Source of the DNA: Abelmoschus esculentus
Lineage: Eukaryota; Streptophyta; Magnoliopsida; Malvales; Malvaceae
NCBI GenBank assembly: GCA_035048815.1
Contig: JAUCBN010000055.1
Span: 10,138,501-10,202,500 of the forward strand
Direction of reading: 5' to 3'
Length of the DNA: 64,000 nucleotides
The first letter of the stretch is position 1; each line of letters opens with the position of its first letter. Of the stretch, positions 1 to 11,096 are shown piece after piece. A model generated the notes under the pieces. The model worked only from the letters and a program-made list of their open reading frames with translations, was not told the DNA's origin and ran no database searches. The position numbers and the translations under genes were made by a program.

Positions 1-28
1 AATCTTTTCAAATATCTGATTCAAAGTA

Positions 29-124
29 GGAAAACCCTAATTTTAATAGGTATTAAACCCTAATAATAAAGCCCACTAAATTTTAATTTAATATATATAT
101 ATATTCACCAAAGATATTCATAAC
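29..124 (-). mobile_element. Partial copia-family LTR fragment
   Basis: This stretch matches the terminal part of the LTR at 5375-5583 almost base for base, including the shared phrases TATTAAACCCTAATAATAAA and GATATTCATAAC. It is therefore a truncated or solo LTR of the same Ty1/copia family whose larger copy lies at 5375-10734. The strand is given as the inferred transcription direction of that family. The fragment may start before the window. Confidence 0.75.
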
Positions 125-1216
125 CAAAAATAATTAAACGTTAATTCAATTGATATTTTTTTCTATCAAAAGATCATATATTCGACGTATTCAAGTAGAT
201 TTTGTTTTTAAAATTATGATAACCATTAATTTATTTGGGTCTTTTGGCTCAAATTTATTTTTATTATATTATTATATTAAAAGAATTAAAAAATAATTAA
301 ATATTATAATCAACCCCTTATAATATCCATTTAATTACATAAATATTAATACATATATCTTTCCCAATAACAACCTAAGCCCTAATTACATCTTAAAATC
401 TTTAACCCTAAGTTTAACAAAATTTGATATCTTATGCTTATTCAGCCAAATTAAGACTATTGCAGTTAAGGGCAATCCAACGACTCAGATTTTATCTCAT
501 AATAAAGCCCTAGATGCTCTATCTTGAACTTGCACAGCATTTTTTTGGCCGTCAGATGTGTGAAGAGACGCGATCCGGGTCTATTCTAAACTTTTTAAAT
601 TTTATGTATTTAGTTTTATATTTTTATATTTTATAAATTAATATTTAAATTTTAATTTTTTTATAATTTGTGTTAAATTTTATAAATATTTATGGATTCG
701 ACACTACATACGAACCTCAACACAAGGAAATAATAAAATGACAGATATTTTCAAAAAAAAGTTGTAACAAATGAGATATTTTAGTTATTTTTTTAAATTT
801 TTTATGTGATTCTTAAAATTTGGAATATCTAACTAAAATTTTAAAAAATATATATTTAATTAGAACTTAAAAAAAAATTAAAAGGAAACTTAATTAAAAA
901 TAAATAAAAATAAAACTTTAACGAGTTTTAAATTTTTTGAAAGGGTGAACTTCATGATAAATTCGTATCGTTTAAATAATTATATGTGTTAAATTAAAAA
1001 TTAACTCATTTTATTAACATGTCACCTCATTAAATCAATATAATTTAATGAATTAAAATATAAAAGTTAATAATATAAATAATTAAAATATAATAAATCA
1101 ATAATATAAATGATTGATAATATATGCAAGATGGAAATTTCATAAATCACTTGCATAAAAGTTTAAACCGTAAAGACTAAAGACACCAAATTATTAAAAT
1201 AATAATAATAAAACAA
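125..1216. other. AT-rich intergenic DNA
   Basis: No gene or structured repeat is recognised here. The stretch is AT-rich with many short homopolymers, and the part next to 1217 would hold the 3' UTR of the zinc-finger gene. Confidence 0.5.
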
Positions 1217-1945
1217 TTAAAGCTTAAGGGATAAATCAATTTCTGAAACATCCAAAGAAGTGCTTGTACTTGCAGCAACCCTGTTTACTGCACTAGTTGA
1301 AGGACCTGAGATTCCATTCTGCCCATTGTTAAAGCTTGAACTCGGCCGTAAAAGGGTCGTTACGGGTTGCCTAGACGACCAACCATGGGGAAGATGGTAC
1401 GGTTGAGACGACGACAGCCACGGGTGCGGTGGTTTACGAATCATGGAGTTGAATTGAACCCCGAGGGGTGATCTGTTGAAAGATCTATGAAAAGGGTTGG
1501 AAGAATAGGACGAATGTGAATGATATGCAAAGTTTAGGGGACTGAAAGTGCGAGATGGATTCACTTCAATGAGCCCTTGGTGACGCCTCTTGGCCAAGGC
1601 ACGTTCTTGCTTGTGGGCGTTTTGGTGTCCCCCTAAAGCTTGAGATGTCGAGAAAACTCGCTTGCAAAAATTACACGAAAAACCCTTATTTTTCTTATCA
1701 TCACCTCGAGGATCGTCCTGAGAAGAAAACAGGTTCTTCGGGGTGAAAAGATTGAGTTCGACTTCGGATTCGTGTTGTGCCTTAACACGGTCACCATTGT
1801 TGCCATTATCATTCGAAAGATTAAAATCAGGCAAAATGCCATAGCTCGATTCGATTTCGGTACTCAATTTTATTTTCGGAACTGATCCTTCTGTGTCGGT
1901 CGATATACTTGAAAGTTCTTCAAGATGATCAACTATTGTAACCAT
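1217..1945 (-). CDS. C2H2 zinc-finger repressor with EAR motif
   Basis: Single-exon gene for a 242-residue nuclear protein. It has one C2H2 finger at about residues 88-112 with the plant-specific QALGGH core (CNFCKRVF, then QALGGHQNAH), followed by a basic stretch (KQERALAKRR) typical of nuclear import. The C-terminus ends in IDLSLKL, an LxLxL EAR motif that in this family recruits TOPLESS-type corepressors. The middle is rich in Ser, Pro and His. This layout is that of the ZFP1/ZFP4/ZFP7 and KNUCKLES group of transcriptional repressors; the exact member cannot be named. An upstream TTG at 1951 is in frame, but the first ATG is at 1943-1945 and is preferred. A TATA box lies about 55 bases upstream. 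The reading frame is intact. Confidence 0.9.
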   Translation of the reverse strand: MVTIVDHLEELSSISTDTEGSVPKIKLSTEIESSYGILPDFNLSNDNGNNGDRVKAQHESEVELNLFTPKNLFSSQDDPRGDDKKNKGFSCNFCKRVFSTSQALGGHQNAHKQERALAKRRHQGLIEVNPSRTFSPLNFAYHSHSSYSSNPFHRSFNRSPLGVQFNSMIRKPPHPWLSSSQPYHLPHGWSSRQPVTTLLRPSSSFNNGQNGISGPSTSAVNRVAASTSTSLDVSEIDLSLKL

Positions 1946-2000
1946 TGCCAAACTATAGATTTCTCGAGTTTATGTGAACTATTTAGAAGGATGTTTATGT

Positions 2001-2008
2001 TATATATA
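2001..2008 (-). promoter_or_regulatory. TATA box of the zinc-finger gene
   Basis: TATATATA on the minus strand, about 55 bases before the ATG at 1945, a normal spacing for a short 5' UTR. It is called on position and sequence only. Confidence 0.5.
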
Positions 2009-3607
2009 GCATATAGGAAGGGCTTAATTTATGCAATATCATGCAATTATGGTAAGAAATCCGAGTGTTAAGTTGTTACTTGCATTCTTCCGTATAATTA
2101 TTAATATATGACTCATCGACTAATTAAATTAAATCGAATAATATAGAAAATTTTATCATACTTTATTCATAATATCAGAATTTAAATATCTGACTATACT
2201 TAAATAGTTTAACGTCTCATCTCACCCAATTAACCGATAAATAATAAATTGATATTATTATTTATAGTAGTATATGAACACAATTACCTAATTAATAGGT
2301 GGAACATCTATGAAAAAGAATAAATTAAATTTGGTGAACATTCATGCATGAAGCTTTTACCAAATTAATGTTTATTTATAAAATTAAGGAATTTTATTTT
2401 TATTCGGGCTACATTTGTGGTTGTGGTAAACGATCGTTTATCGATCACAACAAATAACTCATGATTTGGCTCTCAATTGTCGTTTGTCTACTTATTTTAT
2501 TACCTAAATGAACGTTACGAGATAATTTAATTTTGAACTTTTGGCCAGCAATAGTTTCTCCGCAACCAACATTTGGGCAGGGACGAAATCAAAATTTAGG
2601 GTTTAGGGGGCAAAATATAAATATTTAAAAATAGGGGTATAAATTTTTAAAATATTTAAATAGGAAGACAAAAATGTAAAAAAAAATTCTTCGGAGAATG
2701 GGGCGATTGTCCCCATCCAACCCCTACATGGTTTCGTTACTGTGTTTGGAGACTACAACCCCAAATAGAGCTTTACTTATTATACCATTTTTATAGTAAA
2801 CGAAAATAAGTAATTTTTTATGTACATGTTATGTAAACAAATTTACATACATTTATATATTTATTTTTTAAAATTTAAAATTTTAATCTTAAACTTTAAA
2901 TGTAAATTTTAAACCGTACAAATTAAACCCAAAATAAAATTTTAACAAACAAAAAAATTTATGTAACCTCAACTTGATTTAAGTTAAGAAAGAGCTTTTA
3001 ACATGGTATGTTTTTCTTTTTAAAAATAATATAATATAATTATAATCACGTGTAGAAGAGTGGGTTAACATTTATGTATCCTTTGTTTGAATGTAACAGA
3101 GAATTTTCCATATATATAGTTTATATAAAAACAACTTACCAGATTTTCTATTTATGATTTCTCTACCTACCAATAAATTTCATGATTTGATGTCGAAGAA
3201 TATTGAGAGTTTATGGAGTTGGGGAATTTAATGATAAATAAAACGTTTATAGATATTTTTCGAATATATTAATTAATATACAAACTTTAATTTTATAAAA
3301 TATCGTAATCTTCGTTTTAAGTTAGTCTTAAATTTTTTAATGCTTCAATTTTATTTTTTAAATTATGATTTGTTTTAAATTGATCCTTAAACTTTTAAAC
3401 ATTCTAATTTCATACTCAAGCTACGATTCTCATTTTAATTTGATCCTAAAACTTTTAAATATTATAATTTTATCTCAAATAATCAATATACGCTAATCGT
3501 ATCTTATTTTAATAAAATTATTATAAAAATTATTAATTTCCAGGGGAACGTTGATGTGTAATAAGAGGAAGGGTTAGTAGCTGTGGAGGATTCTTAGGAA
3601 ATGTTAG
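2009..3607. other. Intergenic DNA between zinc-finger gene and Pack-MULE
   Basis: No gene is seen. The proximal part would be the promoter of the zinc-finger gene. A dispersed repeat listed separately lies at 2581-2731. The rest is AT-rich without a clear feature. Confidence 0.45.
2581..2731 (+). repeat. Dispersed repeat, copy 1
   Basis: The block resembles the reverse complement of 22546-22708. Both run from a GGTTTRGGG-like start through alternating AATTTAAA tracts to AAAATTCTT, then a GGGGCGATTG core followed by CCCC and a TACATG end. The two copies differ by many substitutions, so this is an old dispersed element of unknown class. Confidence 0.5.
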
Positions 3608-3616
3608 ATTCTTATA

Positions 3617-3800
3617 GGGTAAACTACATAAATGGTCTCCCGACTATACCTTAGTTCTTTTTTATATCCTTTGACTATGAAAAGTTACAAATTGGTCCAC
3701 TAACTATCTTTTTTGTCACAAAGTGGTCCGCTGTCGTTAAAAAAGTAACGAGAGTCTTATGTGGACGTTAAAATGCTGAGTAAGCAGTCTATGTGGCATC
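3617..3800 (+). repeat. Left terminal inverted repeat of the Pack-MULE
   Basis: Pairs with 4826-5007 in inverted orientation over its whole length, with scattered mismatches and small gaps. The outermost bases are GGGTAAACTACATAAATGG. Confidence 0.9.
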
Positions 3801-3854
3801 TTGTTACTTTTTGCCGCACGACACACAGTCCATGATGAGTAAGCAGTCCATGTA

Positions 3855-4807
3855 TCTCAGTCTTGAACTTCTTGCCGCATGACACGTAGTAAAACTCCTC
3901 CGCCTCTCCTACTTTCTCCTCAGTCTCCTCCCAATCAGCCACTTCTTCCTCCTCCACTCTCGCCCATTCCGGCTCCATGTACGCATTAACTCTGCTCAAC
4001 CTCTCCTCCTCCAACTTCCTCTTCCTCTCATTCTCCTCCTTTTCTTCCTCTCCATCATCTCCTTCCTTTTCACTCCCATGTCGATAACCCTCCTATCCCT
4101 CTTCTTAACAAACTCGGCCACCCTTCTTACCTTCTCATTGTACTCCCTCCTCGCCTTTTTCTTCAACTTCTTGTTCTCTTCGTCCATGATCCGCCGTGAT
4201 TTTCGTTTCGGTCCGGCCTTTGAGTCAAACTTATCAACGGAAACAAAATCCATGACGGTAGAAAACCCCAACCAATAGTTATAGAAAGTCATAACTTGGG
4301 CGTACAGGCTCTCTAGATTCCCCATCAGAGGAGCTTCTTTTATAATATCCAATCCTAGCCTTGAATTCCTAGTGAAGTTAATCTCATTGTCGTAAATCTT
4401 CGAGAAAAGATCGGAGTAAACCTTGTAGAATCCCCAAACCTTGTTGGAGTAGTCCGAATAAATGGCGTTGGAAAAGAATGAGGAGAGGTCGGGAACGGGG
4501 GAATTCGAGGCGGCGTTGCGGTCGACGAAGAGGATTCGGGAGCGGTGAGAGTCGTACCAAGAGCGTTCTTTGGGATCGGAGAGGACTTTGAAAGCATGGA
4601 TGATTTTTGGAATTGGGCGGTGGCTTCGGCGTGAGAGATGCCCGATTGGACGAGCTTGTCGGGGTGGCGTTGCAGAGCGAGCTTCTTGTACGAGGACCTG
4701 ATATCATCTTGAGAACAGTCGAGGGAAAGTCCTAAAACCTCGTATAGACATTTCTTCTCCTCCTCCGCCGCCGAGGGAACAGTCGAGGCGAAAGATAACT
4801 CAAACAC
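3855..4807 (-). pseudogene. Captured DnaJ (DNAJC21/JJJ1-type) gene copy, frameshifted
   Basis: Frame one, from about 4770, encodes the start of a J domain: CLYEVLGLSLDCSQDDIRS, then the catalytic HPD loop in LALQRHPDKLVQSG. Near 4618 a single-base loss moves the reading into a second frame that continues the J domain (VLSDPKERSWYDSHRS) and then the post-J region (EAPLMGNLESLYAQV, NYWLGF, then a Lys/Arg-rich charged helix). Near 4000 a further shift leads to an acidic stretch and YYVSCGKKFKTE, the beginning of the C2H2-type finger found in DNAJC21/JJJ1 proteins. No ATG precedes the domain; only a GTG opens the first frame. The family helps ribosome biogenesis with Hsp70, but this copy is disabled and sits wholly inside the MULE. 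No intron is apparent in the captured part. Confidence 0.82.
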
Positions 4808-4825
4808 ATTTATTAAAGGGATTGG

Positions 4826-5007
4826 GATGCCACATGGACTGCTTACTCAACATTTTAACGTCCACGTAAGACTCTCGTTATTTTTTTAACGGCAGTGGAC
4901 CATTTTGTAACAAAAAAGATAATTAGTGGACCAATTTGTAACTTTTCATAGTCGGAGGATATAAAAAAATTGATGTATAGTCGGGGGACCATTTATGTAG
5001 TTTACCC
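4826..5007 (-). repeat. Right terminal inverted repeat of the Pack-MULE
   Basis: Inverted partner of 3617-3800. It ends in GTAGTTTACCC directly before the duplicated ATTCTTATA. Confidence 0.9.
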
Positions 5008-5023
5008 ATTCTTATAAAGATGT

Positions 5024-5288
5024 GTCTGAACCGAGAAATTATATCATGGGTTTGGTTTATCACAATCATAATCTCATTCAATCATAATCACCTATTTCAT
5101 CATCATTAGATATTTTTTCTCAACCAATGAATCTTCACTCATTTTTTCCATATCATTTAAAAAATATTCTTTTAAAAAAAATAGATTAACGACATGGATG
5201 ATTAGTGGTGAGATGTGTGATTTTTATTAGTTAGAGACCATGAATGACGTGGTGAGCCGGACTCATAATATAATCTCTCGTCTGAACC
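5024..5288. mobile_element. MULE-type MITE with 9-bp target duplication
   Basis: The element is 5033-5279 (247 bp). Its ends are GAGAAATTATATCATGGGT and the inverse of GAGAGATTATATTATGAGT. A perfect 9-bp direct repeat, GTCTGAACC, flanks it at 5024-5032 and 5280-5288. The ends match the MITEs at 50678-50936 and 51140-51615, so this is one family. The 9-bp duplication suggests mobilisation by a Mutator-type transposase. It has no coding capacity. Confidence 0.82.
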
Positions 5289-5374
5289 AGAGAAAAATGC
5301 ATGTAAACATAGTCCATAACACTAAGAAGAAACTTCAAAGAAGAACACCGTATTACATAATCCGAAGGTTACCT

Positions 5375-5583
5375 TGTTGTGAATAAAGATGAGAGACAAA
5401 AGAGAGAGATTTGTATTATATTCTCAAAGTAGGGTTATGTATACAATGTTTTCTTCAAAAGTCTATATTTATAGGCATAAGATGGAAACTCTAATTTCAA
5501 TGGGTATTAAACCCTAATAATAAAGCCCATTAAAGTTTAATTTAATATATGGATATCCACCATGAATAAAGATATTCATAACA
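5375..5583 (-). repeat. 3' LTR of the copia element
   Basis: 209 bp, same orientation as 10554-10734. Relative to that copy it lacks about 31 bp after GAATAAAG but keeps a segment of about 65 bp (around 5455-5520) that the other copy has lost. The two LTRs have clearly diverged, so the insertion is old. Confidence 0.82.
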
Positions 5584-6384
5584 CTCGCCCTTGGATATCC
5601 ATGAAGATAATGTGCCTCGTTAAAACTTACTAAAATTAAAAAAAAAACTGTGGGAAAAACAATTCTTAGTGAAGGAAAAAGAGTACACACATCTTTGATA
5701 CGCATAACATATTGCGTCATTAAAAACTTTACCAGAAAAACCCATTGGGACAAAACCTCGGTTAAAAGAAAAAGATTGCAACACGTATATACTCTCTCTC
5801 ATGAAAATATCACATAAGATCTTCGAATCTTCATAATTCAATATTGAATACAATCTTCAAATGTTGAAGTAGATTGCACTAGTGGATAAATCCTCTAATT
5901 TATTACTTGAAATGATTCATTGAATATTATTCTTCTGAAGATCACGAGGGACGAAACTTTAAAGAAATATGTTTTGTTTTATCACATTTGATGTATCCAC
6001 ATTGAGATATAAATTTTGCATTATCTCTACACAATATAGCTTGCATCTTATCTTGTGAAAGTAATTCACATATCTTCTGAATATGTTTAACCAAACACAT
6101 ATTTCGGTTTTGCCTCATGCATAGCAATTATTTAAAGGTAATGATCTCGTAGTACATAAATAGTATTTTCTAGATTAGCTAAGATGTGATGCTTCCAGAA
6201 TAATTAATGTATATATGGTACTTTTAGACCAAGAATATCATCACCCTTTTCTTGATGTGGAATAGATATTTGTTTATATTAAGAGTATTAGCAAACATAA
6301 GGGTGATCAATGAATATGTGTTATGCATGTAAAGTCTCTTTAAACATTTTTCTGTATGTCAATTGATATACAAGGATTTGAGGA

Positions 6385-6460
6385 GATCTCTTCACAGGTC
6401 TCAATGATATTCAAATCATCGACATACACAATAATAACAAATTCAGAGCTAAACTTCTTA
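6385..6460 (-). pseudogene. Copia reverse transcriptase fragment (YVDD)
   Basis: The minus strand reads SEFVIIVYVDDLNII, the core of a Ty1/copia reverse transcriptase with the two metal-binding aspartates at 6415-6420. Surrounding sequence is RT-like but broken by stops. This fixes the orientation of the element. Confidence 0.85.
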
Positions 6461-8029
6461 ATAAAATGCTCTAGGAAATAAAATAATCCATATAACATTC
6501 TGCTAATAAGTATTCAATGAGGCGATTATACCAAATACGCCTAAACTGTTTCAAGGCATAAAATGATATATTCAATATGATTGAATAATATTCTCGAGAA
6601 CTTTAATTAACTGCTTCTAGCAATCTAAATCTTTTCGGAAGTTTCATGTAAATATTACTATCAAGAGCCTCATACAAATAGGATGTAACAACATCCATTA
6701 GACGGAAACTGAGTAATTTTATTTATTGTCAGACTGATCAAAATCTAAAAGTAGTTGCATCCACCACTGAGGAATATATTTTTCTCATAATCGATTTTTA
6801 TGTTTTTGTGAGAATCCTTATGTAACCAAATGAGCTTATATCTCATGATTTCCCCTTTCGCACAAAGGCTCATTTATTTCCACGAGCTTTACACATTTCA
6901 ATGTACGGGCTATAGGCCCAAGTATTTCTCTTTTCGAAAGAGATTTTAGTTTCGCCTCAATTGTCTCTTTCCATGTTAGTCAATCATTTATTTATTTATA
7001 TTGCCCAATTGACAATGATTTATGATCCACATCATCAAATAAAATCTCTAGTGCTATATTACATGCAAATATATTATCGACGTCGATTTAATTTCAGTTC
7101 CACTTATTACTAGACATGACATAATCTATTAAGATATATTTATTATCAAGTACCTGAGTCATGTCAATGTCTCTGTTGGACACTTTTTAATCTCTTCTTG
7201 AGATTTTCATAATTCATTGATTCCTCGATCAGACCATTATAAAATATAGCTCATTTTCTTTTTCGATGATTTTTTTAATATTTAGAACCTACTTGTCTAC
7301 CACGCTTCAAGCGTAAGTTAGACTCATTAGCAACTAGAATTTGTCTTTCTAGGATATCAAATTTAACTGGAGCATTCATGGCTGGTATACGTGACTTAGT
7401 CACTCTTTTAGGTTCAGCAAAATCATCTGACATATGATTTTCTAAATCAATCATCCTTTGAACTTATAGTTCACATTGTTGAATTTATGGATCAAACTAA
7501 TAAAATGATAATTCATTCCAATTTATTTCCTTTTTCAGCTATTTTATTTTTTTTCCTCTAATTTTGGTTAAACTGACTCATTAAAATGATAGTCAATAAA
7601 TCGAGCTATAAGTAAATTCCCTATCAAAAACTCAAGATATTTAATTATCAAGAGGGATTTAAATCTGATATATATTCCTAACAAAACTCATCTTTATGCA
7701 TTATGGTGGAGCAATTAGAACATATACCGTACAAAAAAAATCTAAGATGAGAAATATTTGATTCCTTACCAAAAACCATTTATAATGGGGAGAACTTATG
7801 ATCATTTGTTGGCTTGATGCGAATTGGTGATACTACATGTAAAATTACATATCATTAACATTATCAAGACCGATTGTCTTTATAAAATAATCTAGAAAAT
7901 GTTCTCATAATTTTATCAACTGAGCAAGTAGCCTCGCAAACACCAAGTTGCGGGTTAATAACAAGGATACATATAATAACCATCTAGTCGATGCATCGAT
8001 AAAAATCGTAAAATATCTAGATGGTCTTA

Positions 8030-8255
8030 AGAAAGGTGTATGGGCCCACATATATCACCTTGTATCCGTTCTAGAAAGTTAATAGATTTACACTCTATCT
8101 TAGTTGTTGATGATTGAATAATCAAATTGCTTTTATAGCAAGTATCACATGAAAAATTATAATGAAGAAAATCTTAGCTCTTCAATAAATGACCACATGA
8201 AAGTGTCAGCAAATTTTCGCGTCATAATTGAACCGGGATGGTTTAACCGGTCATG
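8030..8255 (-). pseudogene. Copia gag-pre-integrase and integrase fragment
   Basis: The minus strand gives RLNHPGSIMTRKFAD, then EELR, resembling the gag-pre-integrase zinc-binding region, and after a gap ERIQGDICGPIH, the usual start of the copia integrase core (…GDICGPI…). Frame breaks separate the pieces. Confidence 0.75.
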
Positions 8256-9620
8256 CCAAATAAAATTATCAGTAAACATATGGTTTACAATAACATGAAA
8301 TTCAATTTATACTAATTCTTCTATAGTACAATATGGATGACAATGCATGTATTTTTTTTCAAGATTTTTTTATTGCGTTGAGTTATACTCGTAATATTGA
8401 GTAGTCAACATCCCCTTGACTAATATTCTCAATATATTTATGCAAACATCTTTAAAATTCAATAAGTCTCTTTTTGACTTTGACGAGTATAATGCACTGT
8501 AAATATGAAATAAAGTTCCCTTTAGCAATAACATATTTGCTCAGTCGGAGCTTTCTATGATATTAGTATTTTTGGATATAGTACTCATATTATTCTCTTG
8601 CATTTAAAATGAGAAAATATGCATAATTATGCATCTTTTAATATGTGCTTTATTTCATTCACTTCGGGGAATGAAAAATATGTGTTCTATACCATTCACT
8701 TCATGAATGGAAAAATATTAAAAATAGCACATCAAATCAAATCGATTATCTATTGAAGATAAACTTTCAAGAACTCTTCCGAAGCATTAATATTTTAGTA
8801 CTTTTGAGATATAGTACTCATATTTTTCCTTGTATTTAAATACGAAAATATTTCTTATGCTTAAGTATAGTAGGAGTACTTGCACTGTCTGCTTGGTATA
8901 AATAACCACAATTCATTTTATATTTTATTCCAAAGTAATAATATTCTTTAAATGATAAATTAACATAAAATAAATAATACGTAAAATAAATTAATATAAA
9001 TAAATAATAAATTAACATAAAACAAATAAATAAAAAATCAATTATTTCCTTTAAAGGTTACAAATAAAATAAATGGTGAATTATTCCCTTCAAGGGTTAT
9101 GAGAAAATTAACAATACTCAATAAATTGGATTAACAATGCCATAATTATTTTCGCCACAAAAAAATCTCTTTATATTTTCTTTCATTTATCATTCATGAT
9201 TATGGATAAAGTTTATAATATTTCGGCGTTTGACATGTACGAGACTAATGGTTTGTACCATCGCATTGATAACATAAAGATTTTGATAAGATCTTTATCA
9301 TTCTTGTTATCCTTATAATTCTACTTCTGGTGGATGTAAGCATTCTCAAAAGAATCATCTTATCCATATCTATTTTATGACCTCAATCGTGACCACAATT
9401 ACTAATGTGGCATTTATTCTTTCCGCTATAAAATATCACATTCACTTCAGGGAATGGAACGGAGACTAATAGGTATTTAAAACCTTTGCATGATATTGTG
9501 TCTGCAAGACAACATTAATGTGTGAAAAGTGGAGTATGTTTTTCTAACATATCTTCATCAGTGATACTCTGGCACATAATTAAGTTTTATTTACTAACCA
9601 TATAGTGAATTATCATGTTT

Positions 9621-9812
9621 GCATTCACTTCAAGGAATGAAACAAATTCAATAATCGATTGGAATAAACATCATTCTTGCATTCACTTAAGGGAATGACA
9701 TAAATCCAATAATCGCATGGAATAAACATCATGCTTGCATTCACTTCAATGAATGACATAAATCCAATAATTGCATGGAATAAGCATCATGCATGCATTC
9801 ACTTCAGGGAAT
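9621..9812. repeat. 58-bp tandem repeat inside the copia element
   Basis: The phrase GCATTCACTT recurs at 9621, 9679, 9737 and 9795, an exact 58-bp period, each followed by a GGAATG-like block and a GGAATAAACATCATG block. Isolated related phrases (ATTCACTTC..GGAATG) occur near 8657, 8693 and 9430. A 58-bp period does not preserve a reading frame, so it probably expanded after the element died. Confidence 0.8.
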
Positions 9813-10553
9813 GTCTCCCATAAAAATTCTTGGATCAAGACGATTTTCGTAACTTGAACTTGGGAGAAGACAATAGTCGAGTTTTTCGACACAAAAAAAT
9901 ATTACTTTCAAGCAAATATAAAATTTATAACATTCATATTATTAAATAGTAATTGATCAACCAATATATATACAAAAAAATTTAATCCTCATACTCGGCC
10001 TCGCAGAACCTCCTTTGAGACCAGTACCTCGCAGAACGAGATATTCAGCCAATATACTCGGATTAAACCAACATAACAAAGAACACATTAATTAATTAAA
10101 TGTTCAATATTTGTTCCAATACCATGTAATAATTAAAGCATAATTAAAAAATAAAAAAATAATCATCAAAATAAAATAAACAAATATTGGTTATAACTAA
10201 AGACAAAAAAAATCTCAAATTAAATAAGTAAAACATATCGAATTTTCCACTAATAATTTGAATATATGGTAGATTTAGTTACCAATATCTTGTTAAAATC
10301 TTTTTCGAAAATTGACAACAAGAATCAAGGTAATTGAGCCACTTTATCGCTACGCAAACACCAAATAACCAATGATTTTTCAAAAATTAAAAATCAAGTT
10401 AAAGATCAAGGGAGAAAAATAATCAATAATTAAAATACAATAAAGGGAGAAGAACTTATCTTTGATTCATGCTAGTTAAAAATTCTATTCAATAACTCCT
10501 TTAAGATTTGAACGACAAACACCTCCGTTGGTTAGAGTCTTGTGCAGATAACG

Positions 10554-10734
10554 TGTTGTGAATAAAGTAAAGAATAAGAACAAAATAGATGAACAAAGAT
10601 GAGAGACAAAAGAGAGAGATTTAATTATATTCTTAAAATAGGGTTACGTATACAATGCTTTTTCCAATGAATAAAGCTCACTAAAATTTAATTTAATATA
10701 TGAATATCCACAATGAATAAAAATATTCATAACA
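10554..10734 (-). repeat. 5' LTR of the copia element
   Basis: 181 bp, direct copy of 5375-5583 with insertions and deletions noted there. It is the 5' LTR because the internal coding pieces read on the minus strand. Confidence 0.8.
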
Positions 10735-11096
10735 AACTTCAATTTTTTTTATTTTTTAAAAGGATTGCTACAATATATAAATATATAAATAACTTAAATT
10801 AAAAGTATAATTATACTTTAAAAAATATAATTATACAGATTCTTGTTAATTACCACGTCAATGGTCAAAATAAATCTATTTTAATAATTTAAAAATTTGA
10901 TTAACGAGTTTGTTATTATATATATTTTTTTAAATAGCAACAATCCTATAATTGAGCGGTGACCAATATAGTCCTAACAAATAATACCCAGCAACTAACA
11001 ACAAAACAGCTATCCAAGACCACCTTATAGCCTTGAAAAGTTGCAAACTCAGCCTCATGTGTCCTTTCACAACAAACAACGTATGGATTTGCTTCC
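10735..11096. other. Intergenic DNA downstream of the UGT gene
   Basis: AT-rich sequence with no gene. The part near 11000-11096 should contain the UGT 3' UTR. Confidence 0.4.

Larger units (their letters stand above)
3608..5016. mobile_element. Pack-MULE (Mutator-like element) with captured DnaJ gene
   Basis: The element proper is 3617-5007 (1391 bp). It is bounded by a perfect 9-bp target duplication, ATTCTTATA, at 3608-3616 and 5008-5016. Its terminal inverted repeats are 3617-3800 and 4826-5007, about 183 bp long, starting GGGTAAACTACATAAATGG on each side and differing by a modest number of substitutions. Long TIRs with a 9-bp duplication are the hallmark of the Mutator superfamily. There is no transposase; the interior is instead a DnaJ-gene copy on the minus strand, which defines a Pack-MULE. 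A second short piece of TIR-like sequence (GAGTAAGCAGTCCATGT) recurs just inside the left TIR near 3836-3853, suggesting a local duplication when the cargo was taken up. Confidence 0.88.
5375..10734 (-). mobile_element. Decayed Ty1/copia LTR retrotransposon
   Basis: About 5.36 kb between two direct LTRs that begin TGTTG and end AACA as written on the plus strand. On the minus strand a purine-rich tract (AAGGGCGAG, 5584-5592) lies just before the 3' LTR. Recognisable minus-strand protein pieces run in copia order: a gag-pre-integrase piece (RLNHPGSIMTRKFAD) near 8175-8250, an integrase piece (ERIQGDICGPIH) near 8036-8075, and reverse transcriptase FVIIVYVDDLN with the YVDD catalytic motif at 6415-6426. 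Integrase upstream of RT is diagnostic for copia. Many stops and frameshifts break the polyprotein, so it is inactive. No clean 5-bp target duplication is seen, and no typical initiator-Met primer-binding site follows the 5' LTR. Confidence 0.85.

Noticed and set aside
1946..1951. TTG at 1951 as the start of the zinc-finger protein
   Set aside because: It only adds Leu-Ala before the first ATG at 1945. A standard ATG in normal distance of a TATA box is preferred.
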